Source: Bacillota bacterium (GTDB taxonomy: Bacteria > Bacillota > Clostridia > Lachnospirales > Lachnospiraceae). From it: a DNA stretch of 63,960 bases. Positions 52,070-61,371 of the stretch are shown here, one piece after another (position 1 is the first letter of the stretch; the number at the start of each line of letters is the position of its first letter). The position numbers and the translations under genes were made by a program. The notes beneath the pieces are model-generated. The model saw only the letters and a program-made list of their open reading frames with translations, was not told the origin of the DNA and searched no databases. Where the stretch lies: assembly GCA_030524555.1 (NCBI GenBank), contig JAUNGK010000004.1, forward strand, positions 1 to 63,960. The letters run 5' to 3'.

Positions 52070-53191
52070 GTGAGTACATTCAAATCAAAGAGGACAATCG
52101 CATTATATATTGGAAGCCTGCAAAAAGGCGGAGCGGAAAGGGTTATGGCTAATCTGGCCGATTACTTAAATGACTGCGGCTATCGGGTGATATTGGTTAC
52201 TACCTATCAGGTGGAGGTGGAATATCCCATTTCGGAGGGGGTATGCAGAATTATTTCGGAGCCGGATGAAAGCGAGCTTGGAAAGAGCAGGATCAAAAAT
52301 CTTTTGGTAAGGATGGGGAAGCTTCGCAGCATTTGGAAGGAGCAAAAGCCGGATGTGATTCTTTCCTTTATCGGGAAAACCAATTTCAGGGCAATTATTA
52401 CATCCTTCGGGCTTGGTATTCCGGTGGCGGTGTCTGTGCGCAGCGAGCCTGCCAGAGAATATGGCACCCCGCTAATGCGGTTTTTGGCAAGAACATTGTT
52501 TTGCAGAGCAAGCGGCGTGGTATTGCAGACCAGGGAGTGCTTCGACTTTTTTCCTAAGGGGATAAGAAAAAAGGCAGTGATTTTAAAAAATCCCATTAAC
52601 CCTTTATTTTTTAAAGAACGTTATACGGGAGAAAGGGATAAAACCATTGTCACTGTAGGAAGAGTGGATGAAAACAAAAACCATCGGATGCTGATTGGAG
52701 CCTTTGTGCAGCTTTCGGAGGAATTTCCTGATTATAAGCTGATTATTTACGGAGACGGGGATAAAAGGCAGGAGCTGCTTAAGCTGGTAAAGGACTTGAA
52801 CATGCAGGAACGTATTTTACTTCCGGGAAATATAGACAATGTACCTGATATGATTTACAAAACACGTGTTTTTGTATTATCCTCCAATAAGGAAGGGATG
52901 CCTAATGCATTAATTGAAGCCATGGTAATGGGCCTTACGGTAGTGTCTACAGACTGTCCCTGCGGAGGTCCGGCGGAGCTGATTGACCATGGAGTAAACG
53001 GATTATTGACGCCTGTTGGGGATGAAAATAGGATGAAAGAAAACTTGCAATTTGTCTTAAAAAACATGCAACAGGCAGATGCAATGGGTGAAAAAGCAAC
53101 CATAACAGGTGAAATTTATCGGCCTGAAAAAGTCCTTGAGGAATGGGAAAATTACTTGAATTTACTGGCTGAACGCCGAAATAGGAGATAG
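52070..53191 (+). CDS. Family 4 glycosyltransferase (paralogue 3)
   Basis: This GT4 of about 373 residues has IGSLQKGGAERVMANLADYL, SVRSEPAREYG, VTVGRVDENKNHRMLI, SNKEGMPNALIEAMVMG and STDCPCGGPAELI, close to paralogue 2. GTG at 52070 has GAGAGGGA about five bases upstream, whereas the in-frame ATG at 52052 has no ribosome site; the longer form would be 379 residues. It ends four bases before the second amidotransferase gene. Confidence 0.88.
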   Translation: MSTFKSKRTIALYIGSLQKGGAERVMANLADYLNDCGYRVILVTTYQVEVEYPISEGVCRIISEPDESELGKSRIKNLLVRMGKLRSIWKEQKPDVILSFIGKTNFRAIITSFGLGIPVAVSVRSEPAREYGTPLMRFLARTLFCRASGVVLQTRECFDFFPKGIRKKAVILKNPINPLFFKERYTGERDKTIVTVGRVDENKNHRMLIGAFVQLSEEFPDYKLIIYGDGDKRQELLKLVKDLNMQERILLPGNIDNVPDMIYKTRVFVLSSNKEGMPNALIEAMVMGLTVVSTDCPCGGPAELIDHGVNGLLTPVGDENRMKENLQFVLKNMQQADAMGEKATITGEIYRPEKVLEEWENYLNLLAERRNRR

Positions 53192-53195
53192 GAAA

Positions 53196-55085
53196 ATGTG
53201 TGGAATTGCGGGCTTTTGTAATTTTGCAGGAAACGGCAAAGAAAATATAGAACGCATGATGGAAAGAATGCTCCACAGGGGTCCGGATGCCGGCGGCTGT
53301 TATTTTTCGGAAGAGGGAGATGTGGCGCTGGGACACAGACGTCTTTCCATTGTAGATTTGTCTGAGAACGGTTCTCAACCTATGACCTCCCATAGCGGCA
53401 GATATGTAATCGTTTATAATGGAGAGATCTATAATTATAAGGAAGTTGCGAAGAAGCTTCTTGCAGATCAAAAGGTGGACAGCTTTCGGGGTACCTCGGA
53501 TACAGAGGTGCTGCTGGAGGCATTTGAGCATTATGGGATAAAGGAAGCAATCAGCATGTGCAAGGGAATGTTTGCCATTGCTCTGTATGATAAGAAGGAA
53601 AAGTCTCTTTATTTGCTGCGGGATCGCGTGGGGGAAAAGCCCCTGTATTACGGGATGGTGGGGCAAAGCTTTGTATTTGCTTCGGATATTGGCTGTATTT
53701 CTGTGCTGGAGGGATTTGCAAATCCCATTAACAGGAGGGTGCTGGATCTTTATTTTCTCCATGGATATATTCCTGCCCCGTATTCTATTTATGAAAATAT
53801 ATACAAATTAGAGCCGGGAACAATATTAAAAATTAAATCGCCTTTTAATAAATGGGAGACGGAAGCCTATTGGAGCATGAGCGAAGCTGCAAAAAGAGGG
53901 CAGGAAAATCTCTTTACCGGAAGCCGCAGGGAGGCTGCAGATGAGCTTGAAAGGCTTTTGAAGGAATCCATTGCACAGCAGATGGCAGCGGATGTCCCGG
54001 TGGGCGCATTTTTATCGGCGGGAATAGACAGCAGCACTGTAGTGGCGTTGATGCAGTCCGTACATCAGGGAAAGGTGCGAAGCTTTACCATAGGTATGGA
54101 AGAAAAGGCTTATGACGAAGCGGTCTATGCAAGAGAGATTGCCAGACACCTTGGGACGGAGCATACAGAGCTGTATATTTCGGAGCAGGATGCCATCGAT
54201 GTAATTCCCAGGCTTGGATACATGTTTGGGGAGCCTTTTGCGGATTCCTCCCAGATACCAACCTATCTGGTAAGCAGGATGACCAGAGAGCATGTAACCG
54301 TATCTCTTAGCGGAGACGGCGGGGACGAGCTGTTTTGCGGTTATCGTGCTTACGATTCGGTGGAAAGAATATGGAATAAGATGAAAGGGGTACCTTATTT
54401 GGTCCGTAAGCCAATCGGTGAGCTGGTGCTTCACAGTCCTCTTAAGAACAATCCTGTTTATGAAGCAAAGGGAAACTATCTGGGAGTAAAAGGACCGGCA
54501 GAACTTTATCGAATTAAGCCCCAGGTTGAGCAGCCTCTTGCCGGGAGGATCAGCCTGTACCATGAGGAGTGTCCTTATAAGCACAGTGAATATCGGGAAG
54601 GCTTTTTGCAGGAGGTCAATCATAATGTTATGCTGATGGATATGCTGATGTATCATCCTGATGATATTCTGGTGAAGGTGGACAGAACCGCCATGGCGGT
54701 TTCTTTGGAGACCAGAGTGCCTATGCTGGATAAGGATGTGGTAGAATTTGCGTGGACTCTTCCTATTGAATTTTTAAAGGGCGAGGATGGGGGAAAGCAG
54801 GTTCTGCGTGACGTGCTCTATCGTTATGTACCCAGGGAAATGCTGGACCGCCCGAAAAAGGGCTTTTCCGTACCCATCAAAAAGTGGTTGAAGCAGCGGG
54901 GGCTCCGCCAGTGGGCAGAAGCTTTGATTGAGCGGGAGCTGCTTGCAAAGCAGGGACTTTTGGACCCGGATATTGTCTGGAGAATATGGGATGATTTTGT
55001 GACGAGGGACATATGGAGAGTTCAGATATGGTATATATTGATGTTTCAGGAATGGCTGTGTGGACAGAAAGAATATAAGAGGTAG
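53196..55085 (+). CDS. asnB: Asparagine-synthase-like amidotransferase (copy 2)
   Basis: The 629-residue protein has the same organisation as the copy at 48988. It starts MCGIAGFCN with Cys2, then HRGPDAGG and GEIYNYKEV, the PPi loop as SAGIDSSTV (an Ala where the usual motif has Gly), SGDGGDELFCGY and KVDRTAMAVSLETRVP. Two amidotransferases in one glycan locus suggest two different uronic acid acceptors, or a gene duplication with diverging sites. The MBOAT gene starts five bases after its stop. Confidence 0.9.
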   Translation: MCGIAGFCNFAGNGKENIERMMERMLHRGPDAGGCYFSEEGDVALGHRRLSIVDLSENGSQPMTSHSGRYVIVYNGEIYNYKEVAKKLLADQKVDSFRGTSDTEVLLEAFEHYGIKEAISMCKGMFAIALYDKKEKSLYLLRDRVGEKPLYYGMVGQSFVFASDIGCISVLEGFANPINRRVLDLYFLHGYIPAPYSIYENIYKLEPGTILKIKSPFNKWETEAYWSMSEAAKRGQENLFTGSRREAADELERLLKESIAQQMAADVPVGAFLSAGIDSSTVVALMQSVHQGKVRSFTIGMEEKAYDEAVYAREIARHLGTEHTELYISEQDAIDVIPRLGYMFGEPFADSSQIPTYLVSRMTREHVTVSLSGDGGDELFCGYRAYDSVERIWNKMKGVPYLVRKPIGELVLHSPLKNNPVYEAKGNYLGVKGPAELYRIKPQVEQPLAGRISLYHEECPYKHSEYREGFLQEVNHNVMLMDMLMYHPDDILVKVDRTAMAVSLETRVPMLDKDVVEFAWTLPIEFLKGEDGGKQVLRDVLYRYVPREMLDRPKKGFSVPIKKWLKQRGLRQWAEALIERELLAKQGLLDPDIVWRIWDDFVTRDIWRVQIWYILMFQEWLCGQKEYKR

Positions 55086-55090
55086 AAATC

Positions 55091-56569
55091 ATGCTGTTTA
55101 ATTCCTATATTTTCATATTATTATTTCTGCCTGTTGTTCTGGTATGCTATTATGCGCTGGGGAAAAACGGAAATTACAGGCTCACAACAGGGCTTTTGCT
55201 TTTGGCAAGCCTTTGCTTTGTGGGATATCAGAGTGTTTACAGTCTGATGGTTCTGCTTGGAAGTGTTCTGATCAACTTCTGCTTTTTGAAGGGCATGGAG
55301 CATGTATCCGGGGCGGATGAGGGAAAGAAAACCTCAAAGGGAATCTTTATTCTGGGAATTGTGTTTAACATTGGTATATTGCTGCTGTTTAAATACTTTG
55401 ATTTTATTGCGGAAAATATAAATATGGCATTTGGAAGCAGGCTCCCTTTGCTTGATTTGGCGCTTCCGCTGGGAATCAGCTTTTACACCTTTGCCCAGAT
55501 CGCCTGTCTTACGGATTGCTATAAGGGGGATAGGTATGACGGGTATTCGTTAGGGGAATATGCTGCTTTTGTTTCCTTCTTCCCTAAGTTTATTCAGGGG
55601 CCTATTGCACATCACAGTGAGATCATTGACGGCTTTCGAAATAAGTCTTCCCTGAAAATAAACTATGTCAATATGTGCAAAGGGATTTATGCCTTTGCCC
55701 TGGGACTTGCCAAAAAGGTTCTGATTGCGGATACGCTGGCCAAAACAGTAAATATTGGGTACAATAACATAGCAGCCCTGAATTCATGGGATGTGCTTTT
55801 GGTTATGGTGTGTTATTCCCTGCAGATTTATTTTGACTTCAGCGGCTATTGTGACATGGCCTATGGAATAGGTTATATGTTGAATATGAAACTGCCAATT
55901 AACTTTAATTCTCCTTACAAGGCAGAAACGATTTCGGATTTTTGGGACAGATGGCATATTACTCTGACCGGATTCTTTACCAGATATCTTTACATTCCTT
56001 TAGGAGGCAGTAGAAGGGGAAGGACAAGAACGCTGATTAATATTATGATTGTCTTTCTCTTAAGCGGCCTGTGGCATGGCGCCAACTGGACATTTATTTT
56101 GTGGGGTGCCTTAAACGGAATTTTTATGGTTTTTGAGCGTGTGGCAGATGTGAAGGCCTGGAGACTGCCAAGGCTTTTAAAGCAGGGGGTAACCTTTGCG
56201 GTTACTACCTTTGCGTGGAGTATTTTCCGGGCAGATTCCCTGTCCCAGGTGTGGCAGCTGTGGAACCAGCTTTTTACCGGCGGCTTTGGAAGTATTTATA
56301 AGCCCATTACGGAGGGCTTTATGGATTTAATCGAGGTCAATGTTTTATTCCGGGTGGGCGCAGGCAGTCTGCTTGGAGGCAATATATGGATTTTGCTGGT
56401 GGCATTTATAGTTGTTCTGCTTTTGGCATGCTTCTTTATGAAGAATACCCAGGAAAAGGTGGAAGGCATGAGACTTTCCATGGGGAAAATGGCTGTAACG
56501 GCAGTTTTAATGATATGGAGTATTATGTCATTGGCAGAAATCAGCGAGTTTATTTATTTTAATTTTTAA
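55091..56569 (+). CDS. MBOAT-family O-acyltransferase (AlgI/DltB-like)
   Basis: The 492-residue membrane protein has about ten helices. MBOAT features are PLGISFYTFAQI, FFPKFIQGPIAHHSE, YSLQIYFDFSGYCDMAYGIG, and the catalytic histidine in LSGLWHGANWTFILWG. These proteins pass acetyl groups across the membrane for O-acetylation of surface polymers. The next gene encodes its usual partner, a single-pass SGNH-like protein, so this pair probably O-acetylates the glycan made here. Confidence 0.93.
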   Translation: MLFNSYIFILLFLPVVLVCYYALGKNGNYRLTTGLLLLASLCFVGYQSVYSLMVLLGSVLINFCFLKGMEHVSGADEGKKTSKGIFILGIVFNIGILLLFKYFDFIAENINMAFGSRLPLLDLALPLGISFYTFAQIACLTDCYKGDRYDGYSLGEYAAFVSFFPKFIQGPIAHHSEIIDGFRNKSSLKINYVNMCKGIYAFALGLAKKVLIADTLAKTVNIGYNNIAALNSWDVLLVMVCYSLQIYFDFSGYCDMAYGIGYMLNMKLPINFNSPYKAETISDFWDRWHITLTGFFTRYLYIPLGGSRRGRTRTLINIMIVFLLSGLWHGANWTFILWGALNGIFMVFERVADVKAWRLPRLLKQGVTFAVTTFAWSIFRADSLSQVWQLWNQLFTGGFGSIYKPITEGFMDLIEVNVLFRVGAGSLLGGNIWILLVAFIVVLLLACFFMKNTQEKVEGMRLSMGKMAVTAVLMIWSIMSLAEISEFIYFNF

Positions 56570-56587
56570 AAAGAGGTGACAATCAGG

Positions 56588-57664
56588 ATGGAGCAGCAGG
56601 CTGCAAGGAAGTGGTTTAAAAAGTGCATATGGATGATTGTGTCACTGCTTTTGCTGATTGTGTTTGCAGTTGTGTTTGTGGATCCATATTTTCATTATCA
56701 CAAACCGTTTTCCTTTATGTCCTACCGTTTATATGAGGAGCGTTATACTAATGATGGAATAGGCAGACACTTTGATTATGATGCTATTATAACGGGAACC
56801 TCCATGTCCCAGAACTTCAGACCCAGTGAAATGGATGCTTTGCTTGGAACAAAGTCTGTGAAGATGCCCTTATCCGGCGCCGGTTATCAGGAGCTGTCAG
56901 AAAATCTGGAAAGAGCGCTTGAAAGGAACGGCCATGTTAAAACGGTGCTGTGGGCGATTGATTATAATGGACTGCTGAGGGCCTATGACTGGGAAAAATA
57001 CGAGGAGTACCCCGATTATTTGTACGATAACAATCCCTTTAACGATGTGTCTTATGTGTTTAATAAATCAATTTTTTATCATGGGGTAATGTCCAATGTG
57101 ATCATGACTCTTTTAGGGCAGCCCAGCACCACCATGGATGAGTATTCTGCCTGGGTGAATGAGACCGGACTTAGGCATATTATGTTTTCCTACAGCCGCG
57201 AGGATCAGAAACCGTCGGAGGAAAACGGATTTGGGGAAAGGGAGTATGAGATGGTGACCCAAACCGTTCAGAAGAATATTATTGATGTGGTTAACCAGTA
57301 TCCTGATACGGAGTTTATTCTTTTTTATACTCCCTACAGCATTTGCTATTGGGATGCATTGAATCTTCAGGAAATTATTGTTCAGCAGACGGAGGCAGAG
57401 CGGACTGCAACAGAAATGCTGCTTAAATGTCCGAACGTAAAACTGTATAATTTCTTTGACCAGCATGACGTGATCTGCAATACGGATTATTATAATGACA
57501 CCGCCCACTACAGTGCGGAGGTCAATTCCATGATTCTTAACTGGATTGCCGGGAATGTGGGGCTTTTGACGGAAGAAAACTACCTGCAGAGGCTTTCTGA
57601 GGAAAGAGACTTTTATATGAATTATGATTATGATTCCATATATCTTAAACTGGAGGCGGAATAG
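56588..57664 (+). CDS. Membrane-anchored SGNH-like acetyltransferase partner of MBOAT
   Basis: The 358-residue protein has one N-terminal membrane helix (about 10-35) and an outside domain with hydrolase-like sites: a possible nucleophile Ser in IITGTSMSQNF and a DxxH-type pair in YYNDTAHYSAE. This is the layout of AlgJ/AlgX/DltD-type proteins that finish polymer O-acetylation. AGAGGTGA lies eight bases before ATG 56588; a GTG at 56576 is an alternative start. The next gene overlaps the last base of its stop. Confidence 0.82.
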   Translation: MEQQAARKWFKKCIWMIVSLLLLIVFAVVFVDPYFHYHKPFSFMSYRLYEERYTNDGIGRHFDYDAIITGTSMSQNFRPSEMDALLGTKSVKMPLSGAGYQELSENLERALERNGHVKTVLWAIDYNGLLRAYDWEKYEEYPDYLYDNNPFNDVSYVFNKSIFYHGVMSNVIMTLLGQPSTTMDEYSAWVNETGLRHIMFSYSREDQKPSEENGFGEREYEMVTQTVQKNIIDVVNQYPDTEFILFYTPYSICYWDALNLQEIIVQQTEAERTATEMLLKCPNVKLYNFFDQHDVICNTDYYNDTAHYSAEVNSMILNWIAGNVGLLTEENYLQRLSEERDFYMNYDYDSIYLKLEAE

Positions 57665-58617
57665 TGAATATTATCAGAATGTCCGGCGGACTTGGAAATC
57701 AGATGTTTCAATACGCATTGTATTTAAAGCTCCGCTCCATGGGAAAAGAAGTGAAGTTTGATGATATCAATGAATATCGTGGGGAAAATACAAGGCCTAT
57801 TGTGCTTGCCGTATTTGGGGTGGATTATCCAAAAGCAACATGGGATGAAATTACGGCCTTTACGGATGGTTCTATGGAGCTTAGAAAGAGAATACGCAGA
57901 AATTTATTCGGGCGTAAAGCTATCGAGTATGAAGAGAAGGGATTTTTTGATCCTCAGGTGCTTGGCTTTGAAGATATGTATCTGAAAGGGGCTTTTCAGA
58001 GTGAAAAATATTTTGAGGATATTAAGGATGAAGTAAGAAGCACCTACCAGTTTCCTGAGCTTGAGGAGCTGCATCTTCCCCAGAAGCATTATAACAGTAC
58101 GAAGGGTTACCTTGACAGAATAGAAGGCTGTGAGGCTGTGGCGCTTCATATGTATCGGGGAGATTCCAGAAACAATGAGGAGCTTTATGACGGAATTTGT
58201 ACCGAAAAGTACTATGAGGGGGCAGTCCGCTACATACAGGAAAGGTATCCACAGGCAATTTTCTTTATTTTCAGCAATGAGCCTAAGTGGGTGAAGGGCT
58301 GGGTGATCTCTCTGATGAAAAGTCAGATTGAGGAGGGCATGAGCAGGCAGGAAATTAAAAATCTGGAAAACCGCTTTGTGATGGTGGAAACAAACAGTGA
58401 GTATACGGGATATCTGGATATGTTTCTGATGAGCAGATGCAGGCATAATATTATCAGTAATTCCAGCTTTAGTTGGTGGGGAGCGTGGTTAAACGAAAAT
58501 CCCGGCAAGCTGATCTGTGCACCCAGCAGGTGGATCAACGGCATGGAGGGTGATGAGGTTTATACTAAGGGTATGACGCTGCTTGATGAAAATGGAAATG
58601 TAAAACGGACATTGTAA
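57664..58617 (+). CDS. Family 11 glycosyltransferase (fucosyltransferase-like), copy 1
   Basis: The 317-residue protein has the GT11 start [21 protein letters not shown] and end region [16 protein letters not shown]. The donor-binding motif, normally HxRRGDY, reads HMYRGDS (162-168). Arg and Asp are kept, but the first Arg and the Tyr are changed, so donor or acceptor use may differ from the copy at 60227. GT11 enzymes are alpha-1,2-fucosyltransferases or relatives using GDP-sugars. No GDP-fucose synthesis genes are in the window. GTG is the start. Confidence 0.9.
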   Translation: MNIIRMSGGLGNQMFQYALYLKLRSMGKEVKFDDINEYRGENTRPIVLAVFGVDYPKATWDEITAFTDGSMELRKRIRRNLFGRKAIEYEEKGFFDPQVLGFEDMYLKGAFQSEKYFEDIKDEVRSTYQFPELEELHLPQKHYNSTKGYLDRIEGCEAVALHMYRGDSRNNEELYDGICTEKYYEGAVRYIQERYPQAIFFIFSNEPKWVKGWVISLMKSQIEEGMSRQEIKNLENRFVMVETNSEYTGYLDMFLMSRCRHNIISNSSFSWWGAWLNENPGKLICAPSRWINGMEGDEVYTKGMTLLDENGNVKRTL

Positions 58618-58637
58618 TAGCGGGAAAGGGATATTAT

Positions 58638-59696
58638 ATGAAGATCTGCATGATTGTGCCGGATGTATATGTGAAAGGCGGCATTGCATCGGTAGTAAAT
58701 GGATACCGTACCTATGATTTCGGAGGGCAATGCCAAATATCATATGTGGAGTCTTACAGGGACGGAGGAAAATGGCAGAAGCTGATGAAGGCGCTGAAAG
58801 GCTATGTGCTTTTCTGGCGGGAGCTTAGGATAAATAAGCCGGATATCGTGCACATTCATTCTTCCTTCGGACCAAGCTTTTATCGGAAAATACCTTTTAT
58901 TTATATGTCGGTATGGAAGCGGGTTCCGGTAGTAAATCATATTCATGGAGCAGAATTTGATGTTTTTTATGAAAATGCATCTCCCAGGAAGAAAAATCTG
59001 GTCAGGAAGGTGTATGATAAATGTCAGATGCTGATTGCCCTTTCAGATGAATGGAAGGAGAAGTTGAAGCAGATTGTGGCGGAAGAAAAAATCTGTGTAA
59101 TAGAAAATTACTGCAGGATACCGGAAGCTGTTAATTTAGAAAGAAAGAAGCAGATTCTCTTTCTGGGAGAAATCGGGAAAAGAAAGGGCTGCTTTGACAT
59201 CCCGGAAATTTGCGAAAGGGCGCTGGAAGGAACCTTGGATGTTTCCGTGGTTCTTGGGGGAGACGGCGACATAGAACAGCTTAAGGAGCTTTTAGAGGGA
59301 AAGCAAATTAAGACGGCGGTATCATTTCCCGGGTGGGTAAGAGGCAGCGAGAAGGAAGGGCTTCTTTGTGAAAGCAGCGTGTTCCTGTTCCCGTCTTACC
59401 ATGAAGGAATGCCTATGGCGGTGCTTGAGGCAATGGCTTATGGAATGGCGATTGTTACAACAAAGGTGGGAGGAATTCCCAGGTTAATTGAGCATGGTGT
59501 CAGCGGATATCTCCATGAACCGGGGGATATTTTAGGAATGGCACAAAGCATAAGAGAGCTGCTTATGGATGATGACCGAAGAAGGAAAATGGGGATGGCG
59601 GCGAGAGCTAAAGCTGTTCGATGTTACAGCATGGAAGGTCATGTAAAAAAGCTTTTGTCATTATATGAAAAGGTTCTTTCAGGCAATAAGGCCTGA
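58638..59696 (+). CDS. Family 4 glycosyltransferase
   Basis: The 352-residue GT4 shows IVPDVYVKGGIASVVNGYR, HIHSSFGPSFYRK, ILFLGEIGKRKGCFDIP and YHEGMPMAVLEAMAYGMA with TTKVGGIPRLIEHGVSG. It belongs to a GT4 branch different from the other enzymes here. It lies between a GT11 gene and the hexapeptide acyltransferase gene, with GAAAGGGA before the start. Confidence 0.9.
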   Translation: MKICMIVPDVYVKGGIASVVNGYRTYDFGGQCQISYVESYRDGGKWQKLMKALKGYVLFWRELRINKPDIVHIHSSFGPSFYRKIPFIYMSVWKRVPVVNHIHGAEFDVFYENASPRKKNLVRKVYDKCQMLIALSDEWKEKLKQIVAEEKICVIENYCRIPEAVNLERKKQILFLGEIGKRKGCFDIPEICERALEGTLDVSVVLGGDGDIEQLKELLEGKQIKTAVSFPGWVRGSEKEGLLCESSVFLFPSYHEGMPMAVLEAMAYGMAIVTTKVGGIPRLIEHGVSGYLHEPGDILGMAQSIRELLMDDDRRRKMGMAARAKAVRCYSMEGHVKKLLSLYEKVLSGNKA

Positions 59697-59714
59697 TTGG
59701 AAATGAGGATGAAA

Positions 59715-60230
59715 ATGTTAATTTTTAAAGCAATTAAGAGTGTTTGGACCGCCCTGATATGGAAAATCAAATACGGGAGCAGTATAAAAGTAGCTTTTCC
59801 ACAGGCAATGGAAAAGGTTACCCTTGAGAAGGATAAAAATGCGGTTATTATTTTGAAGGAAAAAATTCAGAACAGGGGAGCTTTCTATCTGGGCTGTAAA
59901 GGTCAGGGGAGGCTTGAAATAGGCTCTCATTGCTTTTTTAATACCAATGCTTCCGTTACCTGTATGAAAAAGATTACCATTGGCGATTACTGCAAATTCG
60001 GCAATAATCTGGTTATTGTTGATCATGACCATGATTTTAAAGAAACCGGAGAAGAATTTCCGGGGGAAGAAATTACGATAGGAAATCACGTTTGGGTAGG
60101 TGCAGGATGCATTATATTGAAGGGGGTTAAGATCGGCGATCATGCAGTGATCGGAGCCGGAAGTGTGGTGCGCAGGGATGTGCCTGCAGGAAGCGTTTAT
60201 TATGATAAAAGAGAAGCGGTGTTTCTATGA
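59715..60230 (+). CDS. Left-handed beta-helix sugar O-acyltransferase
   Basis: The protein (about 171 residues) has hexapeptide repeats in its second half ([53 protein letters not shown]), with the active-site histidine region VDHDHDF. Members O-acetylate sugars using acetyl-CoA. ATG 59715 with GAGG six bases upstream is preferred; ATG at 59703 or 59709 and TTG at 59697 are alternatives. The stop overlaps the start of the next GT11 gene (ATGA). Confidence 0.87.
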   Translation: MLIFKAIKSVWTALIWKIKYGSSIKVAFPQAMEKVTLEKDKNAVIILKEKIQNRGAFYLGCKGQGRLEIGSHCFFNTNASVTCMKKITIGDYCKFGNNLVIVDHDHDFKETGEEFPGEEITIGNHVWVGAGCIILKGVKIGDHAVIGAGSVVRRDVPAGSVYYDKREAVFL

Positions 60231-61138
60231 ATATAATCAAAATAACCGGCGGCCTGGGAAATCAAATGTTCCAATACGCTCTGTATTTAAAACTGAAATC
60301 TCTGGGAAGAGATGTGAAGATAGATGATCTTACGGAATACGAGAAGCCGGATGCGCGTCCCAATATGCTGTGGTGCTTTGACGCCTCCTATGAGGCTGCT
60401 TCCCGGCAGGAAATCGACAGCCTTACGGACGGTTTTATGAATCTGAGCCATCGGGTCCGAAGAAAGCTTTTGGGCAGAAGATCACTGAAATACAGTGAGG
60501 CTGACTGTAATTTTGATGAACAGGTTTTACAGAGAGATCCGGCCTATTTAACAGGCTATTTTCAAAGTGAAAAGTATTTTAAGAATATAGAAAATCAGGT
60601 GCGGCAGGCCTTTAGCTTTTCCCATAGGATATGGGAAGGACTGGATGAACAGCTGGTGCAGAGGATCAGGGAATACCAGGGGAAGATCGAGGGCTTCCTT
60701 TCCGTTTCGGTTCATGTGCGCCGGGGCGATTATTTAAACAGCAGTGAAGTATACGGTGGTATTTGTACCGGGAAATACTATCAAAAGGCAATTGAATTGA
60801 TGAGGGAGAAATATCCGCAGGCGGTTTTCTTTGTTTTCAGCAATGATCCGGTATGGACCGGGGAATGGATTAAGGAGCGGTATGGCGAAGACAAGGCCTT
60901 TGTTGTGGTGGAAGGAACCGACGAGAATAATGGTTATCTGGATTTGTTTTTGATGAGCAAATGCCGGCATCATATTATAGCCAACTCCAGCTTCAGCTGG
61001 TGGGGAGCGTGGTTAAATTCCAATCGGGAGAAAACGGTGATTGCCCCCTCTAAATGGCTTAATAATCAGGAGTGCAGGGATATTTATACGCAGGAAATGA
61101 TTAAGATTTCTCCTTGCGGGGAGAGGGTTTTTAGATAA
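60227..61138 (+). CDS. Family 11 glycosyltransferase (fucosyltransferase-like), copy 2
   Basis: The 303-residue GT11 begins [21 protein letters not shown]. It has the complete donor motif HVRRGDY (163-169), [13 protein letters not shown] and [17 protein letters not shown]. It is clearly related to the copy at 57664, with the same framework but an intact first motif. Its start overlaps the acyltransferase stop by four bases. It is the last gene before a 233-base gap holding a foldback sequence. Confidence 0.92.
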   Translation: MNIIKITGGLGNQMFQYALYLKLKSLGRDVKIDDLTEYEKPDARPNMLWCFDASYEAASRQEIDSLTDGFMNLSHRVRRKLLGRRSLKYSEADCNFDEQVLQRDPAYLTGYFQSEKYFKNIENQVRQAFSFSHRIWEGLDEQLVQRIREYQGKIEGFLSVSVHVRRGDYLNSSEVYGGICTGKYYQKAIELMREKYPQAVFFVFSNDPVWTGEWIKERYGEDKAFVVVEGTDENNGYLDLFLMSKCRHHIIANSSFSWWGAWLNSNREKTVIAPSKWLNNQECRDIYTQEMIKISPCGERVFR

Positions 61139-61166
61139 TTGCGAAACAGAAAGTCGCAAGGGAATT

Positions 61167-61310
61167 CAGATAATATATTCCGCTCAAATCCTGTTACGCC
61201 AAGCGTTCCAATGAGCCTCAGAGCCTAAAAACGTGTTCAGCAAAGGCTTCCACGTTTTTATGAGTCTCATTTCCACGGCGTATAAGGCTTTTCACAGAAT
61301 ATATTATCTG
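61167..61310. repeat. Imperfect foldback element, possible MITE or structured RNA
   Basis: CAGATAATATATTC (61167-61180) and GAATATATTATCTG (61297-61310) are perfect 14-bp inverted ends. The inner arms also pair imperfectly: ACGCC with GGCGT, AATGAG with CTCATT, and TAAAAACGTG (61226-61235) with CACGTTTTTA (61251-61260), around a 15-base loop. The whole could fold into one long stem of about 60-70 pairs with bulges. It fills the gap between the glycan operon and the last GT2 gene. The CACGTTTTTA arm could also act as a terminator. No transposase or clear target duplication was seen. Confidence 0.6.
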
Positions 61311-61371
61311 GATTTCTAACAATTTTACCAACATCGCAATGATCTAAAAAATTATGAAAGGGGGTAATATC

